A stretch of DNA of 51,454 nucleotides from Streptomyces gardneri (GTDB taxonomy: Bacteria > Actinomycetota > Actinomycetes > Streptomycetales > Streptomycetaceae): contig NZ_BJMN01000058.1 of the NCBI RefSeq assembly GCF_006539185.1, positions 1 to 51,454 on the forward strand, given 5' to 3'. Position numbers and translations under genes: made by a program. Below are positions 14,264 through 22,639 of the stretch, piece by piece; position 1 is the first letter of the stretch, and the number at the start of each line of letters is the position of its first letter. The notes under the pieces were generated by a model. The model made no database searches and had not been told where the DNA came from. It saw only the letters and a program-made list of their open reading frames with translations.

Positions 14264-16045
14264 ATGTACGAACCCGATGAACTGATCGCCGCCGCACTCG
14301 GTGCCGATCCGCAGTGGCAGCCCGACCGGCTGACGCGCGCCCGCTCCCGGGTGGCCGAGATCGAAGACGGTCTCGGCGACCCCTGGAGCCCTGACAACCC
14401 CGTCGGCCTCGCCGCCGTCCTCGCCGCCGACGACTCGGGGGAGAGCTCCGTCATCGGCATCCGGCGGTTCCAGAACCTCGGCATGCCGGCCGAGATGGTG
14501 CCGGCGGAGCTCGGCGGCAAGATGGCCGGTGTCGACCTGCTCGGCCTCGTCATGCGGCCGTTCTTCCGCCGCGACCCGGCCCTCGCCTTCAGCCACGGCT
14601 TCACGCCCTTCCTGGGCGCGCAGATGGTGTGGCTCAACGGGGACGCGCGCCAGCGCTCCCGGATGGCCAACGTCGTCCTGCGCGGCGGCATGGTCGGCGT
14701 GGCCTGCCAGCGCTTCGAGCACGAGAGCGAGTTCCACGCCCAGGAGTTCACCGCCACCTGGGCCGAGGACGGCATGCTGCGGCTCAACGGCAGCAAGGGC
14801 GCCATCAACAACGCCCACACCGCCGAGCTGATCGTCGGCTTCGTCTCCACCGGCGACGGCGCCACCGACTACTCGATCCTCATGTTCGACCCGGCCTCGG
14901 TGCCGCCCTCCCGCGTGCGCGCGCTGCCCCGGCACCGGACGACCGGGGTCCGCGGAGTCCAGGCCGCCGGACTGGAGTTCCTCGACTGCCCGCTGCCCGG
15001 CGAGTCCCTCGTCGGCACCTGGGGCGACGGCGTGGCGCTCAGCCTGCGCGCCTACCCGGCCGTGCACGCGGCCTTCCCTTCGATGGCCATCGGCCTCGCC
15101 GACACCGCCCTGCGGTCCGCCGTGCGCGCCGCCCAGGAGCGCGACTACGGCACCCAGGGGCCGGTGGGCGACGCCTCGGCCCGCTCCGCGCTCGCCGGTA
15201 CCTTCGCGGACCTGCTGATCGCGGACTGCCTGTCCCTGACGGCCGCCCGCTCCACGCACCTGCTGCCCGAGCAGTGCGACGTGCTCGCGGCGGTCACCAA
15301 GTACATCGTCCCGAAGATCGTCGGCGAGGCGCTCTACGACCTGTCGGCGGTGATGGGCGACGCGTTCCACGCGGAGAGCGGGCACGACGCCGTCTTCCGC
15401 AAGCAGCTGCGCGACCTCTCCACCATCACCTTCGGGCATGTCAGCAGCGCCATCTGCCAGTCCGTCATCGCGCCCTACCTGCCGGCCCTCGCCTTCGTCG
15501 ACCCCGACGCCGCCACCACCCCCGCCGACCTGTTCCGGCTGGAGGTGCCCCTGCCGCCGCTCGACGGCGAGCGGCTCTCCGGCTTCGGCGGCGACGACCG
15601 GCTGCTCGACTACCTCGGGCACGCCGCCGGACAGCTGCCCCTCGCGCTCACCGGCCTCCCGCACGCCGACCTGCTGACCGGCCTCGTGGCCGGGCTGTGC
15701 GAGGAGGCCGCCGAGATCCGCCGGGAGGCCGCCGAGCTCACCGGCGACGGCGGTGAGGACGGCCTGCTGTTCGACACGCGCTCCTTCCCCCTCAGCGAGC
15801 GGTACGCGCTGCTGCTCGCCGCCTCGGCCTGCGTCGGCGTCTGGCTCAACGCCGGCGTCGGCCCCGACGAGTTCCTCGACGAACCGGCCTGGCTCGTCCT
15901 CGCCCTGCACCGGCTGCTGCGCCGCATCGGCCGTTCCGTACCGCCGCTGCCCCGCGAGATCGAGGCCCTCACCTGCGAGGAGGTCCTGGCGCGGGTCCGC
16001 GTCCCGCAGAGCCTCGACCTGCTGCGCACCGGACTCGCGGGATGA
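14264..16045 (+). CDS. Acyl-CoA dehydrogenase family flavoprotein
   Basis: 593 residues. The N-terminal and middle parts match acyl-CoA dehydrogenases: a helical start, a glycine-rich GVACQRFEHESEF stretch in the flavin-binding beta domain, NGSKGAINNAHTAELIVGFV (about 170-190), and a C-terminal helical bundle. It is longer than the usual 380-400 residues; about 150 extra C-terminal residues may mimic the extended branch. Expected reaction: FAD-dependent alpha,beta-dehydrogenation of an acyl thioester. FkbI-like relatives act on FkbH-loaded ACPs in methoxymalonyl-ACP formation, but the matching 3-hydroxyacyl dehydrogenase and O-methyltransferase are missing here. GTG 14258 is an alternative start two codons earlier. 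It overlaps the phosphopantetheinyl transferase gene by ATGA. Confidence 0.85.
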   Translation: MYEPDELIAAALGADPQWQPDRLTRARSRVAEIEDGLGDPWSPDNPVGLAAVLAADDSGESSVIGIRRFQNLGMPAEMVPAELGGKMAGVDLLGLVMRPFFRRDPALAFSHGFTPFLGAQMVWLNGDARQRSRMANVVLRGGMVGVACQRFEHESEFHAQEFTATWAEDGMLRLNGSKGAINNAHTAELIVGFVSTGDGATDYSILMFDPASVPPSRVRALPRHRTTGVRGVQAAGLEFLDCPLPGESLVGTWGDGVALSLRAYPAVHAAFPSMAIGLADTALRSAVRAAQERDYGTQGPVGDASARSALAGTFADLLIADCLSLTAARSTHLLPEQCDVLAAVTKYIVPKIVGEALYDLSAVMGDAFHAESGHDAVFRKQLRDLSTITFGHVSSAICQSVIAPYLPALAFVDPDAATTPADLFRLEVPLPPLDGERLSGFGGDDRLLDYLGHAAGQLPLALTGLPHADLLTGLVAGLCEEAAEIRREAAELTGDGGEDGLLFDTRSFPLSERYALLLAASACVGVWLNAGVGPDEFLDEPAWLVLALHRLLRRIGRSVPPLPREIEALTCEEVLARVRVPQSLDLLRTGLAG

Positions 16046-16899
16046 CGGCAGCCGCGCCCGAACGGGTCTTCCCGCCCGAGCCGAGCCGTGTCGGCGGCCC
16101 GGCCGGGCCCTGGGCCAACCTGCTGCGCGACCTGGAGGGATCCGGCTTCGGCATGGTGCACGCCTCGCTCGGCGAGTGGCGCACCCAACTGCCGCCCGAG
16201 GACGAGCGCAAGGAGCTCCTCGGGCGGGACTGGGAGCGGTACAGCAAACTCGCGGGAGCCCCTCTGCGGGAACGTTTCCTCGCAACCCGCATGCTCATCC
16301 GGCACACCGCCGCCGTCGCCCTGGGCACGGAACCGTACGCCCTGGAGCTGCGGTACGGGCTCAACGGCCGCGTCCACCTCCGGGGCTACGACCAGATCGA
16401 CGTGAGCCTCAGCCACACCGCCGACCTGCTCCTCTGCGGCATCACCTCCCTCGGCGTCGTCGGCATCGACACCGAACCGGCCGACCGCCGGCTCAGCGGC
16501 CAGGACGTCGAGGGGCTGATGTGCACCGAACCGGAACGCAAACGGATCGCCCGCGCCCCCGAGGCGGAGCGCAACGGACAGCTCCTCAGCCTCTGGACGC
16601 TGAAGGAGGCCTACAGCAAGGCGCTGGGACAGGGACTGCGCTTCCCCTTCACCGAGTTCGGCTTCCGCATGGAGGACGGCGAGGGGGACGGGGCGGGCCG
16701 CGCCGCACGGCTCGAACGCGCCGACGGGACGCTCGTCGAGGACCACACCTGGCGGTTCGCCACCTGCCCCGTGCCCGGAGGCCACGTCGCCGCCGTCGCC
16801 CTCCAGGACACCCGGCGCTCCGGCCGGCCCGACACCCGGGCCAGCACCGCCCTGAACCGTCAGATCCTGGCCGCCATCAGGCAGTCCAGGCCCGCCTGA
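16042..16899 (+). CDS. 4'-phosphopantetheinyl transferase (Sfp type)
   Basis: 285 residues with the family signatures VSLSHTADLLLCG, GVVGIDTEP (metal-binding Asp and Glu) and WTLKEAYSKALGQGL (catalytic Glu/Lys). It should transfer phosphopantetheine from CoA to the active Ser of the three discrete ACPs and the four PKS ACP domains. At about 285 residues it is longer than Sfp (224), with an N-terminal extension of about 50 residues. Its ATG overlaps the stop of the dehydrogenase gene, so both are one operon. Having its own transferase is usual for a self-contained PKS cluster. Confidence 0.93.
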   Translation: MTAAAPERVFPPEPSRVGGPAGPWANLLRDLEGSGFGMVHASLGEWRTQLPPEDERKELLGRDWERYSKLAGAPLRERFLATRMLIRHTAAVALGTEPYALELRYGLNGRVHLRGYDQIDVSLSHTADLLLCGITSLGVVGIDTEPADRRLSGQDVEGLMCTEPERKRIARAPEAERNGQLLSLWTLKEAYSKALGQGLRFPFTEFGFRMEDGEGDGAGRAARLERADGTLVEDHTWRFATCPVPGGHVAAVALQDTRRSGRPDTRASTALNRQILAAIRQSRPA

Positions 16900-16905
16900 C
16901 CTGGA

Positions 16906-16948
16906 TCTACCTGCACTCAAGGGGTCGTCGAGTCACCCCCGCCAAGGT
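16906..16948 (+). promoter_or_regulatory. Candidate SARP operator and -10 element before the ACP/KAS III/FkbH operon
   Basis: TCAAGGG (16917) and TCGAGTC (16928) are 11 bases apart, with a weak TCTACCT in phase at 16906. Exactly 8 bases after the last heptamer is CAAGGT (16943-16948), fitting nAnnnT. The gene starts at 17093, giving a leader of about 135 bases that contains the hairpin at 16965-16985. Confidence 0.45.
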
Positions 16949-16964
16949 GGAGGAGCCGGTGGGG

Positions 16965-16988
16965 CCTCCTCGGGATCCGAGGAGGTTT
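16965..16988 (+). terminator. Hairpin in the leader before the first ACP gene
   Basis: CCTCCTCGG pairs with CCGAGGAGG around GAT, a perfect 9-bp stem, directly followed by TTT. It lies 65 bases past the stop of the phosphopantetheinyl transferase gene, so it may end that transcript, or attenuate the one starting from the operator just upstream. The rest of the gap 16900-17092 shows only the operator and the ribosome site. Confidence 0.5.
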
Positions 16989-17092
16989 CACACCGCAGGC
17001 GCCCGGGTCGGGGCAGCCGGCCACAAGCTCGCTGCCCCGCCCCCGATCGCGCCGGAGCGGATGAATCTGCCGTGGCGAAGGGGTAATTGACG

Positions 17093-17353
17093 ATGGCACA
17101 ACTCACCCTGCGGGAGCTGGGCGAGATCCTTCTCGAGTTCCAGGACCGGGAAACGCCGGGCGTCCTCGACACCGGCAGCCTCGACGTCGTCTTCCAGGAC
17201 CTGGGGTACGACTCGCTGGCGCTGCTCCAGACCACCGGCCGTATCCAACGCGAGTACGGCGTCGAACTGGACCGGGACGGGGTGGCCTCGGCGGAGACGC
17301 CGCGCGCACTGCTCGACCTGGTCAACACCACATTGACTGGAGCGACGGCATGA
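17093..17353 (+). CDS. Acyl carrier protein 1 (type II PKS-like)
   Basis: 86 residues with the phosphopantetheine site GYDSLALLQ (S41). The surrounding FQDLGYDSLALLQTTGRIQ and following YGVEL resemble ACPs of aromatic type II PKS systems more than modular ACPs. ATG 17093 is chosen over a TTG 6 bases earlier because AAGGGG then lies 9 bases upstream. The stop overlaps the start of the KAS III-like gene by ATGA, suggesting that this ACP serves that enzyme, for example as carrier of one of its two acyl partners. Confidence 0.92.
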   Translation: MAQLTLRELGEILLEFQDRETPGVLDTGSLDVVFQDLGYDSLALLQTTGRIQREYGVELDRDGVASAETPRALLDLVNTTLTGATA

Positions 17354-18402
17354 GGCTCACCGGATTCAGCGAAGTCCTTCCGGGCGAACCCGTCACCAAT
17401 CGGGACATGGCCGAGCGGTTCGGCCTGCACGAGAAGTGGCTGGACATGATGACGGGCAACCGGACCCGCTACTTCTGCGCGACGGACTCCCCACCCTCCG
17501 TACCCAAGAGCACCGGCGACCTCGCCGTCGCCGCGGCCACCGCGGCCCTCGCGGACGCCGACGTGGACGTCGCCTCGCTCGACTTCCTCGTCCTGACCAC
17601 CGCGTCGCCCGACCACCTGATGCCGGCCACCGTCAACCTGGTCGCCGACCGCATCGGGCTCAACGACGTCCCCACCTTCCAGCTCATGTCGGGCTGCGCC
17701 GGCGCCCTCACGGGCCTCTACACCGCCCGCGCGCTCCTCGCCTCCGGGCTCCGCCGCGGCCTCGTCATCGGCGCCGACACCTGCCTCAACTTCTTCCCGT
17801 CCAGCGGGCAGATCGAGGCCATGTCGCCGGCCGAGCTCATCAACTTCGCCCTCTTCGGCGACGGGGCCGGCGCGGCCGTCGTCGACGCCGACCCGGACGG
17901 TCCCGGCCTGCTCGTCGAGCACCTCTTCCTGCGGACCACCGGCATGGGCCGCAAGCCCGCGCAGACCGCCCGCTGGTTCGGCGTCGAGGGCGCCCCGCTC
18001 CTGGACGGCCCCGACGGCCCGTACCGCGAGTCCTGGGGCGAGGAGGACTACAAGGCCATCGAGCACCATGTGCCCGAGCACGCCGAGTCCATCTTCAAGG
18101 AGCTCACCGCCGAGACCGGCTGGCAGCTCGACGAGGTCGAGCACGTCCTCCTCCCGCAGCTCAACGGCGTCATGACGGACTCCATCCGCAAGCGCCTCGG
18201 CGTCCGCCCCGAGCAGGCCGTCAACTGCGTCGCGGACACCGGCAACAACGGCAACGCCGTGCCCTTCATCCAGCTCAACCGGGCGATGCGGCGCATCCGC
18301 TCCGGCCTCGGCGTCGAAGGACGGCTCCTCGTCGCCAACGTCGAGTCCTCCAAGTGGATCACCTCGGGCCTCGCGCTGCGCCACCAGAACGGAGCCCGGT
18401 GA
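17350..18402 (+). CDS. KAS III-like ketosynthase, tetronate-cassette type
   Basis: 350 residues of the FabH thiolase fold. The nucleophile C116 is in LMSGCAGAL; the Asn of the catalytic set is kept (N299 in DTGNNG). The expected His is not: where FabH has PHQAN this protein has LPQLN, placing P269 at that position. In tetronate pathways such a protein joins glyceryl-ACP to a 3-oxoacyl thioester, forming C-C and C-O bonds. Its setting (ACP before it; FkbH, ACP and E2-like acyltransferase after it) matches that cassette. A starter-unit role is the alternative. The start overlaps the ACP gene and its stop overlaps the FkbH ATG, so all are coupled. Confidence 0.88.
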   Translation: MRLTGFSEVLPGEPVTNRDMAERFGLHEKWLDMMTGNRTRYFCATDSPPSVPKSTGDLAVAAATAALADADVDVASLDFLVLTTASPDHLMPATVNLVADRIGLNDVPTFQLMSGCAGALTGLYTARALLASGLRRGLVIGADTCLNFFPSSGQIEAMSPAELINFALFGDGAGAAVVDADPDGPGLLVEHLFLRTTGMGRKPAQTARWFGVEGAPLLDGPDGPYRESWGEEDYKAIEHHVPEHAESIFKELTAETGWQLDEVEHVLLPQLNGVMTDSIRKRLGVRPEQAVNCVADTGNNGNAVPFIQLNRAMRRIRSGLGVEGRLLVANVESSKWITSGLALRHQNGAR

Positions 18403-20285
18403 TGACCGGCGACGCCCTCACCGAACTCCGCGCCCTCAAGCGCGCGGGCATCGCGGACTCCGCCGACCGCGTCCCCGGACTGCTCCGCTCCCTCGACGAC
18501 GCCCTCGACCGCGAGGCCGCCGGGATGCTCCTCGGCGGCCGGGCCGTCCGCACCGCGCTCGCCTCCACCGGCCGGTACACGCCCGTGGCCCTCGGGCTGC
18601 TCGCGAGCTCCACCGTGGACCCGCTGCCCCACCTGCTGACCGCCGCGCTCCTCGCCGAGGGCGTCCAGCCCGAGACCGGCACCACCGGCTTCAACCAGTG
18701 GCGGTTCGAGATCCTCTCCGGCGCCCCGAACCTCAAGGAGCTCGCCCCCGCGGTCACCGCCTGCCTCCTCGACGACACCGCCGTCTTCGAGAAGGTCGCC
18801 GACCCGCTGGACGCCGCCGAGGTCGAGGCGCGGTGCGCCGCCCTCCCCGCCGAACTCGACGCCTGGCTGACGGCCTTCGAGGGCGCGCCCGGCGGTGTCG
18901 CCGTACTCAACACGCTGCCGCTGTCGGCGCTGCGCCGCGACCGCTACGTCGACTACGCCACCAAGGCCCGTGTCGAAGCGGCCTGGCACCGCATGAACGC
19001 CGGGATCCTCGACCTCGCCGGCCGTCCGAACGTCGTGGTGCTCGCCACGGACGGCCTCGCCGCGCGTGCGGGCTCGGCCGCCGCCACCGACCGGATGCGG
19101 CACATCGCGGGCCACGCCTGGAGCCAGGAGTTCCTCGACGTCTACGCCCGCGAGGTCGCCCGGGTCGTCCTGGCCCGCCTCGGCCGCGCCAGGAAGTGCC
19201 TCGTCCTCGACCTCGACCACACCCTGTGGGGCGGCGTCGTCGGCGACGACGGGATCCCCGCACTGAAGATCGGCGGCTCCTTCCCGGGCTCCGCCCACGC
19301 CGAACTCCAGGCGCTCGCCAAGGACCTGTCCCGGCAGGGCGTCCTGCTCACGGTCTGCTCCAAGAACGACGACTCCGTCGCCCGCGAGGCCGTGGCCGGC
19401 CACCCCGACATGGTCCTCGGCCCGGACGACTTCTCCGCCTTCCGTGCCAACTGGGACCCGAAGCCCGGCAACGTCGCCTCGATCGCCGCCGAACTCAACA
19501 TCGGCACCGACTCGATGGTCTTCGTCGACGACAACCCGGCCGAGCGCGGCCTCATGGAGGCCCAGCGCCCCGAGGTCACGGTCGTCGCCCTGCCGGACGA
19601 CCCCGCGGGGTACGCCTCCGCCGTCGCCCGCGCCGGTCTGTTCAACCAGTTCGCCCTCACCGACGAGGACCGTGTGCGCGGCTCCCTCTACCGGGCGCGC
19701 GCCCAGCGCGACGAACTGCTCCAGACCGCCGTCAGCGTCGAGGACTACCTCCGGGAGCTGGCCTCCGAGATCACCGTCGAGGAGTACGGGACGCTCAACG
19801 GCGCCCGCATCACGCAGCTCTTCGGCAAGACGAACCAGTTCAACCTGACCGGCATCCGCTACGGGGCCGACGAGGTCGCCCGGCGGGTCGAGACCGGACA
19901 GGCCGCCTTCTTCGGCGTCCGGGCCACCGACGCCTTCGGCGACAACGGACTCGTCGGCGCCCTGGCCCTCGTGCGGGAGACCGCAGGACCGGACGGCGAA
20001 GGGGACTGGGCGATCGAGAACTTCGTCCTGTCCTGCCGGGTCTTCTCCCGATCCATCGAGCAGGCCGTCGTCGGCCTGGTCCTGCGCGCCGCGCTCGACG
20101 CCGGGGCATCCGGCGTCCGCGGCCGGCACGTGCCCACGGCCAAGAACGGCCGCTTCGCGGACTTCTACCCCTCCCTCGGGTTCACCGGGCAGGACGGCGA
20201 CTTCCGCCACGACCTCACTCAACTCGCCGAACTGCCCGACTGGGTGGCGGTCGGCACCGGCGAAGGGAAGTTCCATGCCCCTTGA
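18402..20285 (+). CDS. FkbH-like glyceryl-ACP synthase 1 (HAD superfamily)
   Basis: 627 residues: an N-terminal SGNH-like region (about 1-260), a HAD phosphatase-type domain with the nucleophile D270 in LDLDHTLWGG and VVGDDG, and a C-terminal GNAT-like domain (KTNQFNLTG, DAFGDNGLVGAL, CRVFSRSIEQ). FkbH proteins take 1,3-bisphosphoglycerate, remove phosphate and leave D-glycerate on an ACP. The ATG overlaps the previous stop, with GGAG 7 bases upstream. The next ACP gene starts 11 bases inside this one, so that ACP is the likely acceptor. In this cassette glyceryl-ACP 2 would be the three-carbon unit of a tetronate ring. Confidence 0.94.
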   Translation: MTGDALTELRALKRAGIADSADRVPGLLRSLDDALDREAAGMLLGGRAVRTALASTGRYTPVALGLLASSTVDPLPHLLTAALLAEGVQPETGTTGFNQWRFEILSGAPNLKELAPAVTACLLDDTAVFEKVADPLDAAEVEARCAALPAELDAWLTAFEGAPGGVAVLNTLPLSALRRDRYVDYATKARVEAAWHRMNAGILDLAGRPNVVVLATDGLAARAGSAAATDRMRHIAGHAWSQEFLDVYAREVARVVLARLGRARKCLVLDLDHTLWGGVVGDDGIPALKIGGSFPGSAHAELQALAKDLSRQGVLLTVCSKNDDSVAREAVAGHPDMVLGPDDFSAFRANWDPKPGNVASIAAELNIGTDSMVFVDDNPAERGLMEAQRPEVTVVALPDDPAGYASAVARAGLFNQFALTDEDRVRGSLYRARAQRDELLQTAVSVEDYLRELASEITVEEYGTLNGARITQLFGKTNQFNLTGIRYGADEVARRVETGQAAFFGVRATDAFGDNGLVGALALVRETAGPDGEGDWAIENFVLSCRVFSRSIEQAVVGLVLRAALDAGASGVRGRHVPTAKNGRFADFYPSLGFTGQDGDFRHDLTQLAELPDWVAVGTGEGKFHAP

Positions 20286-20571
20286 GGCGACCCCCAACGA
20301 GCCCACCGAGCACGACCGGGACGCCGCCGTGGCGTTCGTCGTCGAGGCCGTCGCGCAGCTGCTCGACGTCGACGAGGACACCCTCGCCCTCGACGCCCCG
20401 CTCGAGGCCATCGAGGGCTGGGACTCGGTCAACCAGCTGCGGATCCTCGTCTACTTGGAGCGCGAGCTCGGCTCCTCGCTCGACTACGACCGGTTCACCG
20501 CCGCCGAGACCCTCGGCGCGCTGGCGTCCCTCGTCGCCGACACCGAGGCCGCCGCCGGAGCCCGGGCATGA
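20275..20571 (+). CDS. Acyl carrier protein 2 (glyceryl carrier)
   Basis: 98 residues with the site GWDSVNQL (S51), the WDS form common in FkbH-partner ACPs. The gene starts inside the end of the FkbH gene and its stop overlaps the acyltransferase ATG, so all three are made in step. It most likely carries the glyceryl group made by FkbH 1 and presents it to the KAS III-like enzyme and the E2-like acyltransferase. The ribosome site is AAGGGAAG. Confidence 0.92.
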   Translation: MPLEATPNEPTEHDRDAAVAFVVEAVAQLLDVDEDTLALDAPLEAIEGWDSVNQLRILVYLERELGSSLDYDRFTAAETLGALASLVADTEAAAGARA

Positions 20572-21323
20572 GCGCGGTCACCGCCCCGCTGCCCGCCGCC
20601 CGCAAGCAGACGCTGGTCTTCCTGGAGGACGCCCGGCGCACCTCGCACGTCTATCTGATGACCGAGGTCGACGCGACCGCCCTCAAGGCCGCCCGCACCC
20701 GGGCCGCCACACCGGTCAGCTACGTCAGCTACGTCGTCAAGGCCACCGCCGAGGTCCTCGCCGACTACCCGGACGCCCGCGCCGTCATCCTCGGCGGCCG
20801 CTCCCCGAAGCTGACCACCTCGCCCGAGGTGCACGCCAAGGTGCTCTTCGACAAGACCGTCGAGGGCCAGCGCTGCGTCGTCTCCGGCATCGTGCGGGAC
20901 GTCCAGGCCCTCGACGTGACCGCCGTCCAGTCCGCCATCGACCTCTACAAGACGGCGGACGTCGACGACCAGGGCCCCTTCGCGAACATCAAGCGCCTCC
21001 AGCGCCTGCCGCTGCCGGCCTTCCGCGCCGTCTACCGGACCATGATGCGCAACCCGGTGCGCCGCGCCGCCCTCCAGGGCACCTTCGCCGTGACCTCCAT
21101 CGGCCACGAGCAGGTCGGCGCGATCCTGCCGCTCATCACCGGAACGCTCGGCCTGGGCGTCGGCCACATCGCCGACGCCCCCGTGGTGCGCGACGGCGCC
21201 GTCGCCGTCGCGCCCGTCTTCACCCTCTCGCTCGTCTTCGACCACCGCGTACTCGACGGCGCGATGGCCGCCGAAATCCTCGCGGGCATCAAGAACCGCC
21301 TGGACAACTGGGAGTTGGCATGA
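20568..21323 (+). CDS. E2-like acyltransferase (2-oxoacid dehydrogenase acyltransferase fold, no lipoyl domain)
   Basis: 251 residues corresponding only to the chloramphenicol-acetyltransferase-like catalytic domain of dihydrolipoamide acyltransferases. The catalytic motif H226-R-V-L-D230-G is intact, and there is no lipoyl or subunit-binding domain. In agglomerin-type tetronate clusters a stand-alone protein of this kind acetylates the primary hydroxyl of the tetronate ring so that acetate can then be eliminated to an exocyclic double bond. That role fits here, next to FkbH, ACP and KAS III genes. A possible eliminating partner is the hydrolase-fold protein at 13408-14133. The gene overlaps both neighbours by four bases. 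Confidence 0.88.
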   Translation: MSAVTAPLPAARKQTLVFLEDARRTSHVYLMTEVDATALKAARTRAATPVSYVSYVVKATAEVLADYPDARAVILGGRSPKLTTSPEVHAKVLFDKTVEGQRCVVSGIVRDVQALDVTAVQSAIDLYKTADVDDQGPFANIKRLQRLPLPAFRAVYRTMMRNPVRRAALQGTFAVTSIGHEQVGAILPLITGTLGLGVGHIADAPVVRDGAVAVAPVFTLSLVFDHRVLDGAMAAEILAGIKNRLDNWELA

Positions 21324-22639
21324 CCGAATCCGCCCACCAGGGCAGCTCCGCCGGAATACCCGACGAGACCGACGTCCTGATCGTCGGAGGCGGTCCCGCC
21401 GGCTCCCTGCTCGCCTGTCTGCTGGCCCGCCGAGGCATCCGTACCGTCCTCGTCGAGAAGCAGACCAGCCTGGAGCGCAGCTTCCGCGGCGAGACGATCG
21501 CCGCTCCGTCGGTGGCCTCGCTCAACCAGCTGGGCTTCGGCCCGGCGCTGCGCGAGCACGGCTTCCTGGAGACCACCGCCGTCACCACGATCGCCGAGCA
21601 GCGCCCCGTCCTGCGCGTCGACTACTCCAAGTTCGCCGGCCTGCCGCTGCCCATCGACATCCCGCAGCCCGGACTGATCCGCATCTTCAACCGGCACACC
21701 GCCGAGCTGCCCGGCCACACCTACCTCTCCGGCTGGTCCTTCGCCTCCCTCGTCGAGGAGGGCGGGACCGTCCGCGGCGCCGTCCTCACCCGGCGCGGCG
21801 AGAAGGTCACCGTGCGGTCCCGGATCGTCATCGGCGCCGACGGCCGCTTCTCCAAGGTCCGCAAGGCCTCCGGACTCGTCGCCGACGTCCAGCCGATGGC
21901 CCGCGACTTCCTCTCCTTCCTGGTGCCCCGCCCGCCGGAGTGGGGCAGCGAGGCCCAGCTCGTCATCGAGGGCGACCGCCACCTCGTGGTCCTGCCGACC
22001 TTCCCCGACTCCCTGCGCATCGGGCACAACCTGCCCAAGCGCGGCCTCGGGGACCTGCGGGCCGCCGGCTTCGACGCGTTCAAGCGCGGCATCATGGCGA
22101 TCTCCCCGCAGCTCGCCCCGCTCGTCGACGAGCACCTGCACACCTGGGACGACACCGGCTTCCTGGAGATCTTCACCGCCGAGCTGGAGGAGTGGGCCCG
22201 CGACGGCCTGCTGCTCATCGGCGACGCCTCGCACACCGCGACCCCCATCCTCGGCCAGGGCGTCAACCTCGCGATGCAGGACGCCATCACGATCGTCCCG
22301 GTGATCGCCGCGTCCCTCGCCAAGGGCGGACAGGACCGGGTCGTCACCAAGGCCGAGCTCGCCGACTTCGTCGCCAAGCGCCGCGCCCACAAGATCCACG
22401 TCACCGGCTTCCAGCGGATGCAGGAGGGCCTCCTCGCCATCGGCGACCCGCGCGGCATCAAGCTGCGCCGCCTCCGCTTCCGGGTGCTCAACTCGATCCC
22501 CGGCAAGTACCGGATCTTCAACAAGGTCATCAACGCCCGCCACGAGATCGACCCCGTCGACCTCGCCGCCGCCCGGAACGCCCCGGCGCCCACGCCCGCC
22601 ACCGCGAGCCCGGTCCTTCAGGAGGCGAGCCGTGACTGA
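21320..22639 (+). CDS. FAD-dependent monooxygenase (PHBH/PF01494 type)
   Basis: 439 residues with the N-terminal dinucleotide fold LIVGGGPAGSLLA (residues 20-32), a middle GADGRFSKVRK element, and the flavin-contact motif GDASHTATPILGQGVNLAMQDA (about 300-320). Class A flavin monooxygenases hydroxylate or epoxidise small molecules; the same fold also covers halogenases, but the halogenase WxWxIP motif is not seen. No signal peptide or membrane anchor is apparent. ATG 21320 overlaps the acyltransferase stop, and its end overlaps the PKS start by 8 bases. It probably oxidises the polyketide chain or the finished ring. Confidence 0.88.
   Translation: MTESAHQGSSAGIPDETDVLIVGGGPAGSLLACLLARRGIRTVLVEKQTSLERSFRGETIAAPSVASLNQLGFGPALREHGFLETTAVTTIAEQRPVLRVDYSKFAGLPLPIDIPQPGLIRIFNRHTAELPGHTYLSGWSFASLVEEGGTVRGAVLTRRGEKVTVRSRIVIGADGRFSKVRKASGLVADVQPMARDFLSFLVPRPPEWGSEAQLVIEGDRHLVVLPTFPDSLRIGHNLPKRGLGDLRAAGFDAFKRGIMAISPQLAPLVDEHLHTWDDTGFLEIFTAELEEWARDGLLLIGDASHTATPILGQGVNLAMQDAITIVPVIAASLAKGGQDRVVTKAELADFVAKRRAHKIHVTGFQRMQEGLLAIGDPRGIKLRRLRFRVLNSIPGKYRIFNKVINARHEIDPVDLAAARNAPAPTPATASPVLQEASRD

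Noticed and set aside
14264..20571. A complete methoxymalonyl-ACP pathway (FkbG/H/I/J/K).
   Set aside because: FkbH, ACP and an acyl-CoA dehydrogenase are present, but the 3-hydroxyacyl dehydrogenase and O-methyltransferase are not.
20568..21323. Reading the E2-like acyltransferase as part of the primary 2-oxoacid dehydrogenase complex.
   Set aside because: It lacks lipoyl and subunit-binding domains and lies within the FkbH/ACP operon, while a full E2 begins at 50811.
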